From Aliidiomarina sp. B3213 (lineage in GTDB: Bacteria; Pseudomonadota; Gammaproteobacteria; Enterobacterales; Alteromonadaceae): a stretch of DNA of 64,000 nt. Position 1 is the first letter of the stretch. Each line of letters opens with the position of its first letter. The notes beneath the pieces are model-generated. The model ran no database searches. It was not told the origin of the DNA and saw only the letters and a list, made by a program, of their open reading frames with translations. The position numbers and the translations under genes were made by a program. Positions 1 through 8,700 of this stretch are shown here, one piece after another. The stretch is taken from assembly GCF_003290085.1 (NCBI RefSeq), contig NZ_QMKJ01000001.1, positions 558,001 to 622,000 on the forward strand. Reading direction: 5' to 3'.

Positions 1-288
1 TCAATGCAGCCCGAACAATTGCAAGGCTCTCAAATTGTATTTGAAGACAACCGGTTTAATACCTTGTTAAAAAGGTACAAGGCTAGAAACTATCCCCAGC
101 TATTAAGCGACGACGAGCTAAATCGTTGGATGCAGCATTGTCGGGAAAGAATGCAGTTTGGTGGTGACGGTTACTTAAGCCTAGAAGACTTTGCGCTTGC
201 GCTGAATGAAGCGTCAGAACGTCATGCCGACGACCCCGCAAAAGTAAGAATACTAAAAGATCTTTATTTGTGGGCACAAAATCTATAG
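1..288 (+). CDS. sbcB: Exonuclease I, C-terminal fragment (5' end outside window)
   Basis: The reading frame is open from base 1 and ends at TAG 286-288, so this is the tail of a gene that begins before the window. The roughly 95 visible residues resemble the end of E. coli exonuclease I: a RYKARNYPQLL segment (E. coli has RYRARNFPGTL) followed by a helical stretch ending in ADDPAKVRILKDLY. Exonuclease I is a DEDD-family 3'-5' single-strand DNA exonuclease used in recombination and mismatch repair. The catalytic DEDD domain is not in the window, so the call rests on the C-terminal helical domain alone. A bidirectional terminator follows at once. Confidence 0.82.
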   Translation, partial: SMQPEQLQGSQIVFEDNRFNTLLKRYKARNYPQLLSDDELNRWMQHCRERMQFGGDGYLSLEDFALALNEASERHADDPAKVRILKDLYLWAQNL

Positions 289-326
289 AGCTTCTGCTTA
301 ATTAAGCTAAACACAAAGCCCATACG

Positions 327-356
327 AAAAAGCCACGCTTTGTAGCGTGGCTTTTT
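327..356. terminator. Bidirectional rho-independent terminator
   Basis: An 8-bp stem (AGCCACGC/GCGTGGCT) with a 6-base loop is flanked by an A-run on the left and a T-run on the right. It can therefore terminate both the exonuclease gene and the convergent MMPL gene. Confidence 0.85.
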
Positions 357-371
357 ATTGCTTTATGTAAG

Positions 372-2726
372 TTACATTACCGGTTTCCCGTCTTCACCCT
401 TTGGCCCAACTTTAAATAGTCTTGCCAACGCAGGGATAAGAATAAGCGCACCAAGCATGTTCCATATAAACATGAAAGTAAGTAACAAGCCCATGTCAGC
501 TTGGAACTTAATTGGTGACCAAATCCAAGTTGCTACACCAATCGCTAGAGTTAAGCCCGTAAAGCCTACTGCCTTACCTGTTTTCGATAATGCATAAGCA
601 TAGCTTTCAGTAAGGCTCATATTCTCTTTGAGTGCTTCTCTCATCTTACTGTAGATATAAATACCGTAATCGACACCAATACCCACACCTAGTGCAATCA
701 CTGGCAGCGTAGCTACTTTCACGCCAATACCCAGCCACGCCATGAGCGCTTGGCTCATTACCGTAGTAAACATGAGTGGAAGAATAATACAAATAACCGT
801 TCTAATGCTTCTAAAGGTAATGAGGCAAAGTGCAATAACCACGCCGTATACCCAAATCAACATCTTCATTTGCGCCGCTTCAATAACCTTATTGGTTGCA
901 GCTTCAATGCCCGAGTTACCTGAAGCTAACAAGAACTCGATGTTGTCAGTTTCATACTCGTCAGCAAATGCATTTACTTCATCAACCACACGGTTCAACG
1001 TATCTGCCTTATGGTCGTTTAAGTAAAGAATAAGCGGAGCCATGGTACATTCTTGGTTAATCAATCCCGATGGTGCTTGCGAAATTGACGCATTGATCAC
1101 GAAGTCATCGCGGTTAATGCTATACCACTTTAAGTTACCTTCGTTAATACCCGCCATACCCAACTTCGAAACGTAGGTAATTGAACGCGTGGTTTGAACA
1201 CCTGGAACGTTCTCCATGTGCCATTGGAAACGGTCCATAAGCACCATGTTTTGCCAATCGATACACTCACCAGGTGGAGTTTCGGCCATCACAACAAAAA
1301 TATCTGTACTGGCACTGTAATTGTCCACCAAGAACGCGTTGTCCAAGTTATAACGAGAATCTGCTCGTAGTTCAGGCGCGCCGGTGTCTAAGTCACCAAT
1401 TTTAAGGTTTTGCGCTTGCCAAACGCCTACTACTGCCATAATTGCGGCTACTAATACCGCACCTTTTGCGTACGAAGGCTGGGTGAACTTGCCAAAGAAA
1501 GTTAATAATGGATGTGATTCACGACGCGTTTTTTGGAGGTGTTTGATACCACTTTCACTCACCCCTAAATACTTGGCTAAGACCGGCAGCAATCCAAGAT
1601 TAGTAAGCACGATAACGGCTACACCAATGCTGGCAGCAATCGCAAGTTCTTTGATTACCGCAATATCAATTACCATAAGCGTAGTAAAGCCTATAGCATC
1701 ACTCGCCAATGCTGTTAGCCCTGCCGCATATAAACTGCGGAACGCTAACCGAGATGACATTTCTTTTGAGTGCCCGTCGGTGCGGTTAGTGACTAACGCG
1801 TTGATTATCTGAACACCGTGACTCACGCCGATAGCAAATACCAGAAACGGAACAAGCATAGAGTATGGATTAATTCCGCTTCCGATGAGCTTAATAATGC
1901 CCAACTGCCAAATAACGGCGATTACTGAACACAACAAAACCATAAATGAGCCGCGTAAACAACGACTGTAGAGGTAGAGCATTCCAAACGTAATAAGCAT
2001 CGCCAATAGGAAGAAGATCCCTACTTGCATGGCGCCGTCGATAAGATCAGCTACAACTTTTGCAAAGCCAACGATTTTAATACTAATGGTTTCAGAGCCA
2101 AACTTATCGCGAATTTGCTCCTCAAGGTTTTGGCCAAACTGGTGATAGTCAAGGCGCTCACCTGTTTCTGGGTCTACTTCATTGAGCGGCACATAAATAA
2201 GCGCCGACTGGAAATTGTTGGCAACCAAGTTCCCTACTTCACCCGACCGCAATATGTTTTGGCGTAATTGCTGAATAGAGTCTTCGTCACCATTATACGT
2301 ATCTGGTATAACCGGTCCGCCAACGAAACCGTCTTCTGTAACTTCTGACCAGCGTACGTTTGGTGTCCAGATAGAACGAATACCCGAACGGTTAACACCC
2401 GATACATAATTTAATTCGTCGGTAACTCGACGCAAAACTTCTTGATATTCCGCGTCGAAAATCGTGCCTTCTTTAGTTTCGACAACAACACGAATAGCAT
2501 TGCCTAGACTCGATAAATCTTCTTCATATTTGAAATAATTCTGAACAAACTCATGGTTTGTCGGAATCATTTTTTGAAAACTCGCGTCGGGTCTTACCTG
2601 CGCTGCGTGGTAAAGCAAAAAGCCAGTTAACGCGATAAAAATAAAGAGCCACGTTTTACAAGCTCCGAATAAAACTCTCTCTAGCATCGGAGGTTTTACA
2701 TCTGCAATATTAGTCGTCTCTTGCAT
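372..2726 (-). CDS. RND/MMPL-family transporter, inner membrane
   Basis: A 784-residue protein with the RND/MMPL architecture: an N-terminal membrane helix (about residues 27-45), a large periplasmic domain, a block of about five helices (about 215-390), a second periplasmic domain (about 430-620) and a final helix block ending near residue 775. It matches the COG1033 'predicted exporters of the RND superfamily'. These proteins use proton-motive force to move lipids or hydrophobic compounds. It begins six bases beyond the stop of the YCF48-like gene, so the two form one transcription unit, divergent from a DUF1329 gene. The substrate cannot be read from the sequence. Confidence 0.85.
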   Translation of the reverse strand: MQETTNIADVKPPMLERVLFGACKTWLFIFIALTGFLLYHAAQVRPDASFQKMIPTNHEFVQNYFKYEEDLSSLGNAIRVVVETKEGTIFDAEYQEVLRRVTDELNYVSGVNRSGIRSIWTPNVRWSEVTEDGFVGGPVIPDTYNGDEDSIQQLRQNILRSGEVGNLVANNFQSALIYVPLNEVDPETGERLDYHQFGQNLEEQIRDKFGSETISIKIVGFAKVVADLIDGAMQVGIFFLLAMLITFGMLYLYSRCLRGSFMVLLCSVIAVIWQLGIIKLIGSGINPYSMLVPFLVFAIGVSHGVQIINALVTNRTDGHSKEMSSRLAFRSLYAAGLTALASDAIGFTTLMVIDIAVIKELAIAASIGVAVIVLTNLGLLPVLAKYLGVSESGIKHLQKTRRESHPLLTFFGKFTQPSYAKGAVLVAAIMAVVGVWQAQNLKIGDLDTGAPELRADSRYNLDNAFLVDNYSASTDIFVVMAETPPGECIDWQNMVLMDRFQWHMENVPGVQTTRSITYVSKLGMAGINEGNLKWYSINRDDFVINASISQAPSGLINQECTMAPLILYLNDHKADTLNRVVDEVNAFADEYETDNIEFLLASGNSGIEAATNKVIEAAQMKMLIWVYGVVIALCLITFRSIRTVICIILPLMFTTVMSQALMAWLGIGVKVATLPVIALGVGIGVDYGIYIYSKMREALKENMSLTESYAYALSKTGKAVGFTGLTLAIGVATWIWSPIKFQADMGLLLTFMFIWNMLGALILIPALARLFKVGPKGEDGKPVM

Positions 2727-2732
2727 GTTAAA

Positions 2733-3854
2733 TTATTCCTCTTCTGCTGCAGGTAAGGTGAAGTTTTGAATACCTGCACGGCTTACAAAAACTAAATTTC
2801 CATTTTCCGTTTCTCTCACGCCAGCAAGAGGAACATTCGACTCATGGCTATATAATTCGGCGTCAAGTGACTCTTCATCAATATGTACAATAACTCCAGA
2901 GTGCCCTACTAATAAAACACTACCATCTTCAAGCACATGGCCACTATTTAGGTTGTAACGCGTTGGTGTATCCACAGCACGGAAGGTTTCACCTTTATCT
3001 TCCGAAACGAAAACATTGCCGCGAAGTCCAAACGCCCAAAAACGCCCTTGAGAATCTACTAGCCCACCAAAGTAGGAGCCGTGATAAGGAGAAGCTAGAG
3101 TGCTCCAAGTCTTGCCTTGGTCGTCACTTCTAAACATTAAGCCATATTCGCCGACTAAAAATAGATGTCCGTCAGGATCAACGATGAGTTGATTCAGGTG
3201 GTAACCCAAAGGATTTTCTATACGGTCTGAAATAACTTCCCAGCTTTCACCACCATCCTCTGTTCTCAATAATGTTCCGTATGCAGCCGCAACTACGCCT
3301 ACAGACTCATTAATAAACTCAACGTCTAGCAAAGGCTTGGTTGGTCCCACCTCTTGTTGGATCTCCAAACCTTGCATAAGAAAGCCGAGTTCTTCCAACA
3401 AATACTCATATTCAGAAGCTTCCGCCGGTGTTTCAGCGTTATCAATAGCGGCTTCCAGTTCCTGAACTTGTGCATCTATCCATGGCAATTCAAGATTTAA
3501 TAATTCGAAACCGTCTAAAATACGGGTGAAAGTTTGGCCGCCGTCGTTACTTTTTAGCAACACACCTTCATGACCAGATATAAAAATTAAATCTTCATTG
3601 ACGATGTCTACACTAGTGAGTAGCACTGAGGTAGGGCTTTCAGCTTGTTGCCACTGCTCGTCTTGTTTGGTGACGATGGTTCCGAATAGTCCGGCGGCAA
3701 CTGTATGGCCATGCCCTTGGTCCAGCCCAACTAGTGTTGCTTTCGCAGCATTGCGAGCTTCTGGGGATGGCGCGTAAATGGGATCATAGTCTTGTGCAAT
3801 GACGTTCGTGCTTATTGCAGCTGACATTAGTGTCGCTAATGCAACTTTTTTCAT
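2733..3854 (-). CDS. Exported YCF48/BNR-repeat beta-propeller protein
   Basis: A 373-residue exported protein. I chose ATG 3854 rather than an in-frame start 69 bases upstream because GGAG lies about 9 bases before it and it opens directly into a signal peptide (MKKVALATLMSAA, cleavage after NVIAQ). At least four Asp-box motifs of the S-x-D-x-G-x-T-F/W type (SNDGGQTF, TEDGGESW, SDDQGKTW, SEDKGETF) indicate a six- or seven-bladed propeller like YCF48/HCF136. YCF48 proteins assist membrane complex assembly in phototrophs. Here the partner is probably the MMPL transporter 6 bases downstream. A Glu-rich helical insertion (about residues 125-165) interrupts the repeats. Confidence 0.82.
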   Translation of the reverse strand: MKKVALATLMSAAISTNVIAQDYDPIYAPSPEARNAAKATLVGLDQGHGHTVAAGLFGTIVTKQDEQWQQAESPTSVLLTSVDIVNEDLIFISGHEGVLLKSNDGGQTFTRILDGFELLNLELPWIDAQVQELEAAIDNAETPAEASEYEYLLEELGFLMQGLEIQQEVGPTKPLLDVEFINESVGVVAAAYGTLLRTEDGGESWEVISDRIENPLGYHLNQLIVDPDGHLFLVGEYGLMFRSDDQGKTWSTLASPYHGSYFGGLVDSQGRFWAFGLRGNVFVSEDKGETFRAVDTPTRYNLNSGHVLEDGSVLLVGHSGVIVHIDEESLDAELYSHESNVPLAGVRETENGNLVFVSRAGIQNFTLPAAEEE

Positions 3855-4080
3855 TATTGAACTCCGCATTCGCAAAACAGTCGAAAAAGCATACAAATTG
3901 TTTCGACTAAACGTGTAACCCATGATTGTATATTCTAACAGGCGTTTGAAAACCCCTAATTGGAATTTATTTGATATTTTATTTTTGATTGATTTGATGT
4001 AGCTTAACGGTAATCATGTCAACCAACACCAGAATTGGTAGTAGACTGATACGAACGCACAAGAACTAAGGACAACGACA
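3855..4080. promoter_or_regulatory. Divergent promoter region, YCF48-MMPL / DUF1329
   Basis: 226 bases lie between the divergent starts at 3854 and 4081, AT-rich around 3960-4010. An AAGGA Shine-Dalgarno precedes the DUF1329 start. I could not assign -35/-10 boxes with confidence. Confidence 0.5.
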
Positions 4081-5430
4081 ATGAAAAAAATGATGTTAGG
4101 TGCAGGGGTTATGGCGTTAACGCTTTTATCAACAAGCGTAAACGCTGCAGTATCACCTCAAGAAGCAGCTCGACTAGGTCAAGACCTGACTCCTATGGGA
4201 GCTGAGCGTGCCGGTGGAGCAGACGGTCGTATCCCAGCGTGGGACGGCGGTTTACAGCTCGACCGCGAGTTTGATCGTAACTACAACCCTTTTGCAGATG
4301 AAGAACCGCTTTACACCATCACGCATGACAATTTGGACCAACACCGTGATCGTCTATCGGCGGGTCAAATTGCGATGTTCGATCGTTACAGCACTTACAA
4401 AATGCATGTCTACCCTACGCATCGAACTGCGGCGTATCCAGATGAGCTATACGGTCTAATTGCCCAAAATGCCGTGAATACAACGCTAGTTGAAGGTGGT
4501 AGTGGTCTAAACGACTTCCAAACTGCGATTCCATTCCCTATTCCGTCTTCAGGTCTGGAAGTAATTTGGAATCACACTACACGTTTCCGCGGTGGTGCGG
4601 CAGAACGTATCGTAGGTCAGTTTCCTGTACAAGCGAACGGTGACTTTGAAAAAGTACTCCTTCGCGAACAACTTGTATGGCCAGAATATTTAGAAGGCGG
4701 TAGAGATCCACAAGCAGATGACAACGTGCTTTTCTACTTCCTACAACAAGTTCTTGCACCTGCACGTTTAACAGGTACGGTTCTACTTGTTCACGATACA
4801 ATTGACCAAGTTAAAGAAGGTCGCCGTGCGTGGATTTATAACGCAGGTCAACGTCGTGTAAGACGCGCGCCAAACGTAGCGTATGACGGTCCAGGTACAG
4901 CGTCTGACGGTCTTCGTACTTCGGACGGCCTAGACATGTTTAACGGTGCCCCAGACAAGTATGAATGGCGCCTAGTAGGCAAGAAAGAGTTGTACATTCC
5001 GTACAACAACTTCGATATGATGAACACAAACCTTAGCTACGACGACATTCTTGATGCGGGTCACTTGAATCAAGACCATGTTCGTTACGAACTTCACCGT
5101 GTATGGGAAGTTGAAGCAACGCTTAAAGACGACGAACGTCATATTTATGCGAAGCGTCACTTCTATATCGATGAAGATACTTGGACAGCATCTGTAATCG
5201 ACCAGTACGACAGCCGTGGTGAGCTATGGCGCGTATCTGAAGCATATAACACGCAATTCTACAGTCACGACGTTCCATGGATGGCTGCAGAAGCTGTATA
5301 TGACCTAAACAATGGTCGTTACATTGCGCTAGGTTTAGCTAACGAAGAAGACGAATACATGAACTTCGAACTAGAAGCTAGCCGTTCAGACTACACAACC
5401 CAAGCACTTCGCCGCTTAGGTATTCGTTAA
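4081..5430 (+). CDS. DUF1329-family periplasmic protein
   Basis: A 449-residue protein with a clear signal peptide (MKKMMLGAGVMALTLLS, cleavage after VNA). The mature N-terminus has the DUF1329 hallmark of a Gly/Asp-rich segment (about residues 37-57, LTPMGAERAGGADGRIPAWDG) and the body has the family RRVRRAPNV and DDERHIYAKRHFYIDEDTW blocks. DUF1329 proteins are predicted to have a LolA/LolB-like half-barrel that can hold a lipid. DUF1329, YCF48 and MMPL genes recur together in marine and soil gammaproteobacteria, usually with a DUF1302 outer-membrane protein, which is absent here. A role as periplasmic lipid carrier to or from the MMPL pump is inference. Confidence 0.85.
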   Translation: MKKMMLGAGVMALTLLSTSVNAAVSPQEAARLGQDLTPMGAERAGGADGRIPAWDGGLQLDREFDRNYNPFADEEPLYTITHDNLDQHRDRLSAGQIAMFDRYSTYKMHVYPTHRTAAYPDELYGLIAQNAVNTTLVEGGSGLNDFQTAIPFPIPSSGLEVIWNHTTRFRGGAAERIVGQFPVQANGDFEKVLLREQLVWPEYLEGGRDPQADDNVLFYFLQQVLAPARLTGTVLLVHDTIDQVKEGRRAWIYNAGQRRVRRAPNVAYDGPGTASDGLRTSDGLDMFNGAPDKYEWRLVGKKELYIPYNNFDMMNTNLSYDDILDAGHLNQDHVRYELHRVWEVEATLKDDERHIYAKRHFYIDEDTWTASVIDQYDSRGELWRVSEAYNTQFYSHDVPWMAAEAVYDLNNGRYIALGLANEEDEYMNFELEASRSDYTTQALRRLGIR

Positions 5431-5457
5431 TAAAACGTGTAGCACTGATACAGAAAC

Positions 5458-5487
5458 TAAAAACGGGCCTCTTGGCCCGTTTTTTAA
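5458..5487. terminator. Bidirectional rho-independent terminator
   Basis: A GC-rich 7-bp stem (ACGGGCC/GGCCCGT) with a TCTT loop has an A-run before and a T-run after. It lies between the convergent DUF1329 and dehydrogenase genes. Confidence 0.9.
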
Positions 5488-5502
5488 TTGTTAAATTATA
5501 AT

Positions 5503-6378
5503 TTATTTGTCTCGTTGAATAAAACGAGTAAGCAACGATGAGGTGTCCCAACGGTTACCTCCCATCGCCTGAACGTCACCATAAAATTGATCAACGAGTG
5601 CCGTTAATGGAAGCCTAGCACCATTGTTGTTCGCTTCCGAAAGCGCTAATCCTAGATCTTTTCGCATCCAGTCGACAGCAAAGCCAAAGTCATACTCTCC
5701 TTCTGACATTGTTTTCCAGCGATTTTCCATTTGCCAACTGCCCGCTGCACCCTGAGAAATAGCTTGAATGACACGCTCAGCGTCTAAACCTGATTTTTCG
5801 ATAAACTGCATTCCCTCCGCGAGTCCCTGCACGACACCCGCTATACATATCTGGTTCACCATCTTAGCGAGCTGACCTGTACCGACTTCGCCCTGCCAAC
5901 CAATGTATTTGCTGAAATGCTCCATTACCGGGCGTACCGCTTCAACATGTTGCTCAGCGCCGCCGACCATAACGGTAAGCGCACCGTTTTCCGCGCCTGC
6001 TTGGCCACCCGATACTGGCGCATCCAGAAAGTGAATATCTTGCTTTTGGCACGCCTGTTCTAACTCTCGAGCAAGTTCAGCAGATGCCGTAGTGTGGTCT
6101 ACAAGAAAAGCACCTTTATTTAACCCTGCTAGCACGCCCTGCTCACCATACACCACGCTTCGAACATCTTGGTCGTTACCCACACACATAAACACGACAT
6201 CACAGCCTTTCGCAGCTTCTTTGGGTGTTCGTTCTGCTCGACCTTGATATTCGGTACACCATTGTTCCGCTTTTGCATACGTTCGGTTGTAAACCACCAC
6301 ATCATAGCCGGCTTTACTCAAATGCCCTGCCATTGGATAACCCATTACACCCAAACCAATAAACGCGACTTGTTTCAA
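5503..6378 (-). CDS. 3-hydroxyisobutyrate dehydrogenase / tartronate semialdehyde reductase family
   Basis: A 291-residue beta-hydroxyacid dehydrogenase. Visible motifs are the N-terminal dinucleotide fold (GLGVMGYPM), the substrate-binding DAPVSGGQAGAENG segment (about residues 121-134) and the catalytic-lysine block (GQLAKMVNQ). Family members reduce or oxidise 3-hydroxyisobutyrate, tartronate semialdehyde or related short hydroxyacids with NAD(P). I cannot choose among MmsB, GarR and YihU-type substrates. The start is TTG, supported by AAGGAG seven bases upstream. That Shine-Dalgarno lies at the very end of cmoM, suggesting translational coupling in a nif3-like/cmoM/dehydrogenase operon. 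Confidence 0.83.
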   Translation of the reverse strand: MKQVAFIGLGVMGYPMAGHLSKAGYDVVVYNRTYAKAEQWCTEYQGRAERTPKEAAKGCDVVFMCVGNDQDVRSVVYGEQGVLAGLNKGAFLVDHTTASAELARELEQACQKQDIHFLDAPVSGGQAGAENGALTVMVGGAEQHVEAVRPVMEHFSKYIGWQGEVGTGQLAKMVNQICIAGVVQGLAEGMQFIEKSGLDAERVIQAISQGAAGSWQMENRWKTMSEGEYDFGFAVDWMRKDLGLALSEANNNGARLPLTALVDQFYGDVQAMGGNRWDTSSLLTRFIQRDK

Positions 6379-6389
6379 CGGTACTCTCC

Positions 6390-7136
6390 TTAAATTTTTC
6401 TTAATAAAATATGCTGGTAACGACCTAAAGCACGGTAAGGCTCAAGTTTTCGATATCGTAACTCAAGGTCTATTAATGCTTGTTCGTCTATTTTTTCAGG
6501 CGATTTTAAGTAATCATGAATCACGCGAACGCCACTATGTTGAACAATCTCTAACTTAGAGGCAGCCACCCAATTCATAACCTCTGAAACCTTTAAGGGA
6601 TTAGAGGGACTAAACCGAACTTTCTTTTTAACCTTCAAACCAGCGTTTACATAGTCAAAGTTGCCATAAACTAGGTTTGCCATGCGTTTCGCTTCGATGT
6701 TGTAGAACATCAGCGACAAATAACCACCGTCTGCGACCAACTCTGTAAGCTTTAACCAAGCTAGCCATGGATTTTCGAGCCATTCGAGAACCGCATGGCA
6801 ACATACCAGATCAAATGTTCCCTCAGTCGCAAAGGACTGAATCGTGTCATTAAAGTATTCATATTGTTCAGTTAAGTTAAGCTTCGCATGGAGTGACTTA
6901 GCTTCACTCAACATATCTAAAGACGGCTCAACATGGGTAATATTATGGCCTGCTTGGGCTAGCCAACTATTCACTTGCCCTATACCAGCACCTAAATCAA
7001 CTATAGAGCGACTCTTGCCATTGTTCAGGAAAGATAAGTCTTCTTTCAGTACATGCTCTCTTATCTTTCCCTTCAATGTGCCGTAGATATTGTTAGAAAA
7101 TCTCAAGGCATCATTTTCAAATAAACGATCACTCAT
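6390..7136 (-). CDS. cmoM: tRNA 5-carboxymethoxyuridine methyltransferase CmoM
   Basis: A 248-residue class I SAM-dependent methyltransferase that follows E. coli CmoM (SmtA) along its length: an N-terminal FSNNIYGTLKGKIR block, the SAM motif VDLGAGIGQ, the CCHAVLEWL motif, the SLMFYNIEAKRMANL and GNFDYV blocks, and the C-terminal LGRYQHIL. CmoM methylates 5-carboxymethoxyuridine at tRNA position 34, widening wobble decoding. Its ATG overlaps the stop of the upstream Nif3-family gene by 4 bases, so the two are co-translated. Confidence 0.9.
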   Translation of the reverse strand: MSDRLFENDALRFSNNIYGTLKGKIREHVLKEDLSFLNNGKSRSIVDLGAGIGQVNSWLAQAGHNITHVEPSLDMLSEAKSLHAKLNLTEQYEYFNDTIQSFATEGTFDLVCCHAVLEWLENPWLAWLKLTELVADGGYLSLMFYNIEAKRMANLVYGNFDYVNAGLKVKKKVRFSPSNPLKVSEVMNWVAASKLEIVQHSGVRVIHDYLKSPEKIDEQALIDLELRYRKLEPYRALGRYQHILLRKI

Positions 7137-7888
7137 GCAGGGCTATCTACGTCAATAAACTGGACCGATAATCCTAATTCGTTTTTAATTTTCTCGCCTA
7201 ACGCAAAAACGCCAAATCGTTCTGTAGCATGATGACCAGCAGCGAAAAACTGAATTCCACATTCTCGGGCAACATGAATTGTTTGCTCAGAAACCTCACC
7301 GGTAATGAAAGCATCAACGCCACACTCTACGGCCTGTTCTATAAAAGATTGACCACCACCAGTACATACAGCCACAGTTTCGATTAACTTTTCACTTTGC
7401 ACCGAAGCAACCAACTTTCTTTGCACTAGTGCTTCGATATCACGTGCAAATTGAGAACCTGATACTTTTTGTGCCAAACGGCCCTTCATAAGTAATCCTT
7501 CGGGTTTAATCTCTGCAACTGGTTCTATTTCCACAGCTTCTAAACGCTTTAAAAGTTGGACGTTATTTCCAAACTCGGGATGTACATCAAGTGGCAGGTG
7601 GTAACCGATCAAGTTTATATTTGCTTCGAGCAGCGCCGCTATACGTCGTTTTTTCATTCCAACTATCGGCTGTGCTTCGTTTTTCCAAAAATACCCATGG
7701 TGAACTAAAATAGCGTCCGCTTGAGCGCTAATAGCTTTATCGATTAAAGCTTGACTTGCCGTTACACCCGTTACAACTTTTGCAATTTCATTTCCACCTT
7801 CGACTTGTAAGCCATTCGGACTGAAATCTTTTATTAGATTAGGTTTTAACCACGCGTTGAGTGTTTCCAAAAGTTCAGCACGTTGCAT
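7133..7888 (-). CDS. Nif3-like dinuclear metal-centre protein (YbgI family)
   Basis: A 251-residue Nif3/YbgI protein close to E. coli YbgI in length. Visible metal-binding elements are the LVHHGYFW motif, the YHLPLDVHPEFGNN segment and the C-terminal GHHATERFG. The family forms a hexameric toroid with a dinuclear metal site. Its biochemical role is unsettled, and older annotations call it GTP cyclohydrolase I type 2. It is the first gene of the unit with cmoM and the dehydrogenase, and it diverges from a lysine-rich protein gene across an 87-base gap. Confidence 0.88.
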   Translation of the reverse strand: MQRAELLETLNAWLKPNLIKDFSPNGLQVEGGNEIAKVVTGVTASQALIDKAISAQADAILVHHGYFWKNEAQPIVGMKKRRIAALLEANINLIGYHLPLDVHPEFGNNVQLLKRLEAVEIEPVAEIKPEGLLMKGRLAQKVSGSQFARDIEALVQRKLVASVQSEKLIETVAVCTGGGQSFIEQAVECGVDAFITGEVSEQTIHVARECGIQFFAAGHHATERFGVFALGEKIKNELGLSVQFIDVDSPA

Positions 7889-7975
7889 ATTTGCCCCTTG
7901 AGTTCATTAGACACTGCACAAAAAAGAATGTATAAATTACATGAAGCTTAAATATTAACACACAGGAAATAATCA

Positions 7976-8356
7976 ATGAGCAAACTGGATAAAGAGAAAG
8001 TTCTCAGTGAATTTTCTGCGGCGTTCGAAGCTGCTGAAGGTAAAAAGCCTAAAATCGAAGAAAAAAGTGGTTGGTTTAGCGTAGACGGTGGGAAGAACAT
8101 GCGTCTTGCGAAGCTTGACGAATGGGCGAAAGAACTTTCAGGTGGCAAAAAGGAAGCTGCTCCGAAAAAATCTGCTGCAAAACCAGCAGAGAAAAAACCT
8201 GCAGCTAAAAAGCCTGCTGCTAAGAAAGCAGCTAAACCTGCGGCGAAAAAGGCAACTAGTAAGAAAAAGTCTTCTGGTGGCATGACCGCTAAAGAAGTTT
8301 GGCAAAAGAGACTTGAAGAAGAAAAGACACAGAGTCGACTTCCTCGAGGCTTCTAA
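7976..8356 (+). CDS. Small lysine/alanine-rich protein with histone H1-like tail
   Basis: A 126-residue protein in two parts. Residues 1-55 are a compact, mixed-charge domain with a SGWFSVDGGKNMRLAKL motif. Residues about 56-102 are almost entirely Lys, Ala and Pro, with PAAKK/AEKKPAAKK repeats, as in bacterial histone H1-like proteins and AlgP-type tails. A short segment (GGMTAKEVWQKRLEEEK) closes it. Similar N-terminal domains occur in uncharacterised Alteromonadales proteins, from memory. Nucleic-acid or nucleoid binding is inferred from the tail. CAGGAA precedes the ATG and a terminator follows. It is not HU, H-NS or Fis. Confidence 0.78.
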   Translation: MSKLDKEKVLSEFSAAFEAAEGKKPKIEEKSGWFSVDGGKNMRLAKLDEWAKELSGGKKEAAPKKSAAKPAEKKPAAKKPAAKKAAKPAAKKATSKKKSSGGMTAKEVWQKRLEEEKTQSRLPRGF

Positions 8357-8357
8357 C

Positions 8358-8386
8358 AAAAAATCCGGCAACAGCCGGATTTTTTA
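8358..8386. terminator. Bidirectional rho-independent terminator
   Basis: ATCCGGC/GCCGGAT stem with an AACA loop, extended by an A-run on the left and a T-run on the right. It separates the lysine-rich protein gene from the convergent KOW-like gene. Confidence 0.9.
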
Positions 8387-8393
8387 TTTCTAA

Positions 8394-8636
8394 CTATATT
8401 GCAGTAGACTTCACCCTATCCGCACGCATTTTCAATTTCCTATGGCGATAAACTAAGAATTCTTCTCTTTTAAATTTTACAAAGTTATCGCCAAAGTCGC
8501 CTTGACCTACTTCAAAAATATCTTTCGACACTACGCGTTTGACCACACCTAACTTACCTTGGTGAGGCCCTCTTTTAACGAAAATGGTCTGCCCTAAAAA
8601 GTCGGGGTCGTTGTATACGAAAGATACCTGATTCAC
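8394..8636 (-). CDS. Hypothetical 80-residue protein with KOW-like motif
   Basis: I do not recognise this as a named family. The GTG-started 80-residue product is basic. Residues about 14-35 (QTIFVKRGPHQGKLGVVKRV) look like a KOW motif: an invariant-type glycine, alternating hydrophobics, and a basic strand ending in VVKRV. KOW motifs bind RNA or ribosomal partners in NusG, L24 and L26. The Shine-Dalgarno before the GTG is weak. It lies 64 bases downstream of the DUF3833 gene and could be the distal cistron of that operon. The terminator on its 3' side supports a real transcription unit. Confidence 0.55.
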   Translation of the reverse strand: MNQVSFVYNDPDFLGQTIFVKRGPHQGKLGVVKRVVSKDIFEVGQGDFGDNFVKFKREEFLVYRHRKLKMRADRVKSTAI

Positions 8637-8700
8637 TCTAATACTCTTATTTTGAAGTTGCTCTCTAATGTATCGGCAACTTTTGACAAGGCTATAATGG

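Noticed and set aside
8190-8270. PAAKK-type repeats as a tandem DNA repeat
   Set aside because: Codon use varies between copies, so they are protein-level repeats; DNA identity is weak.
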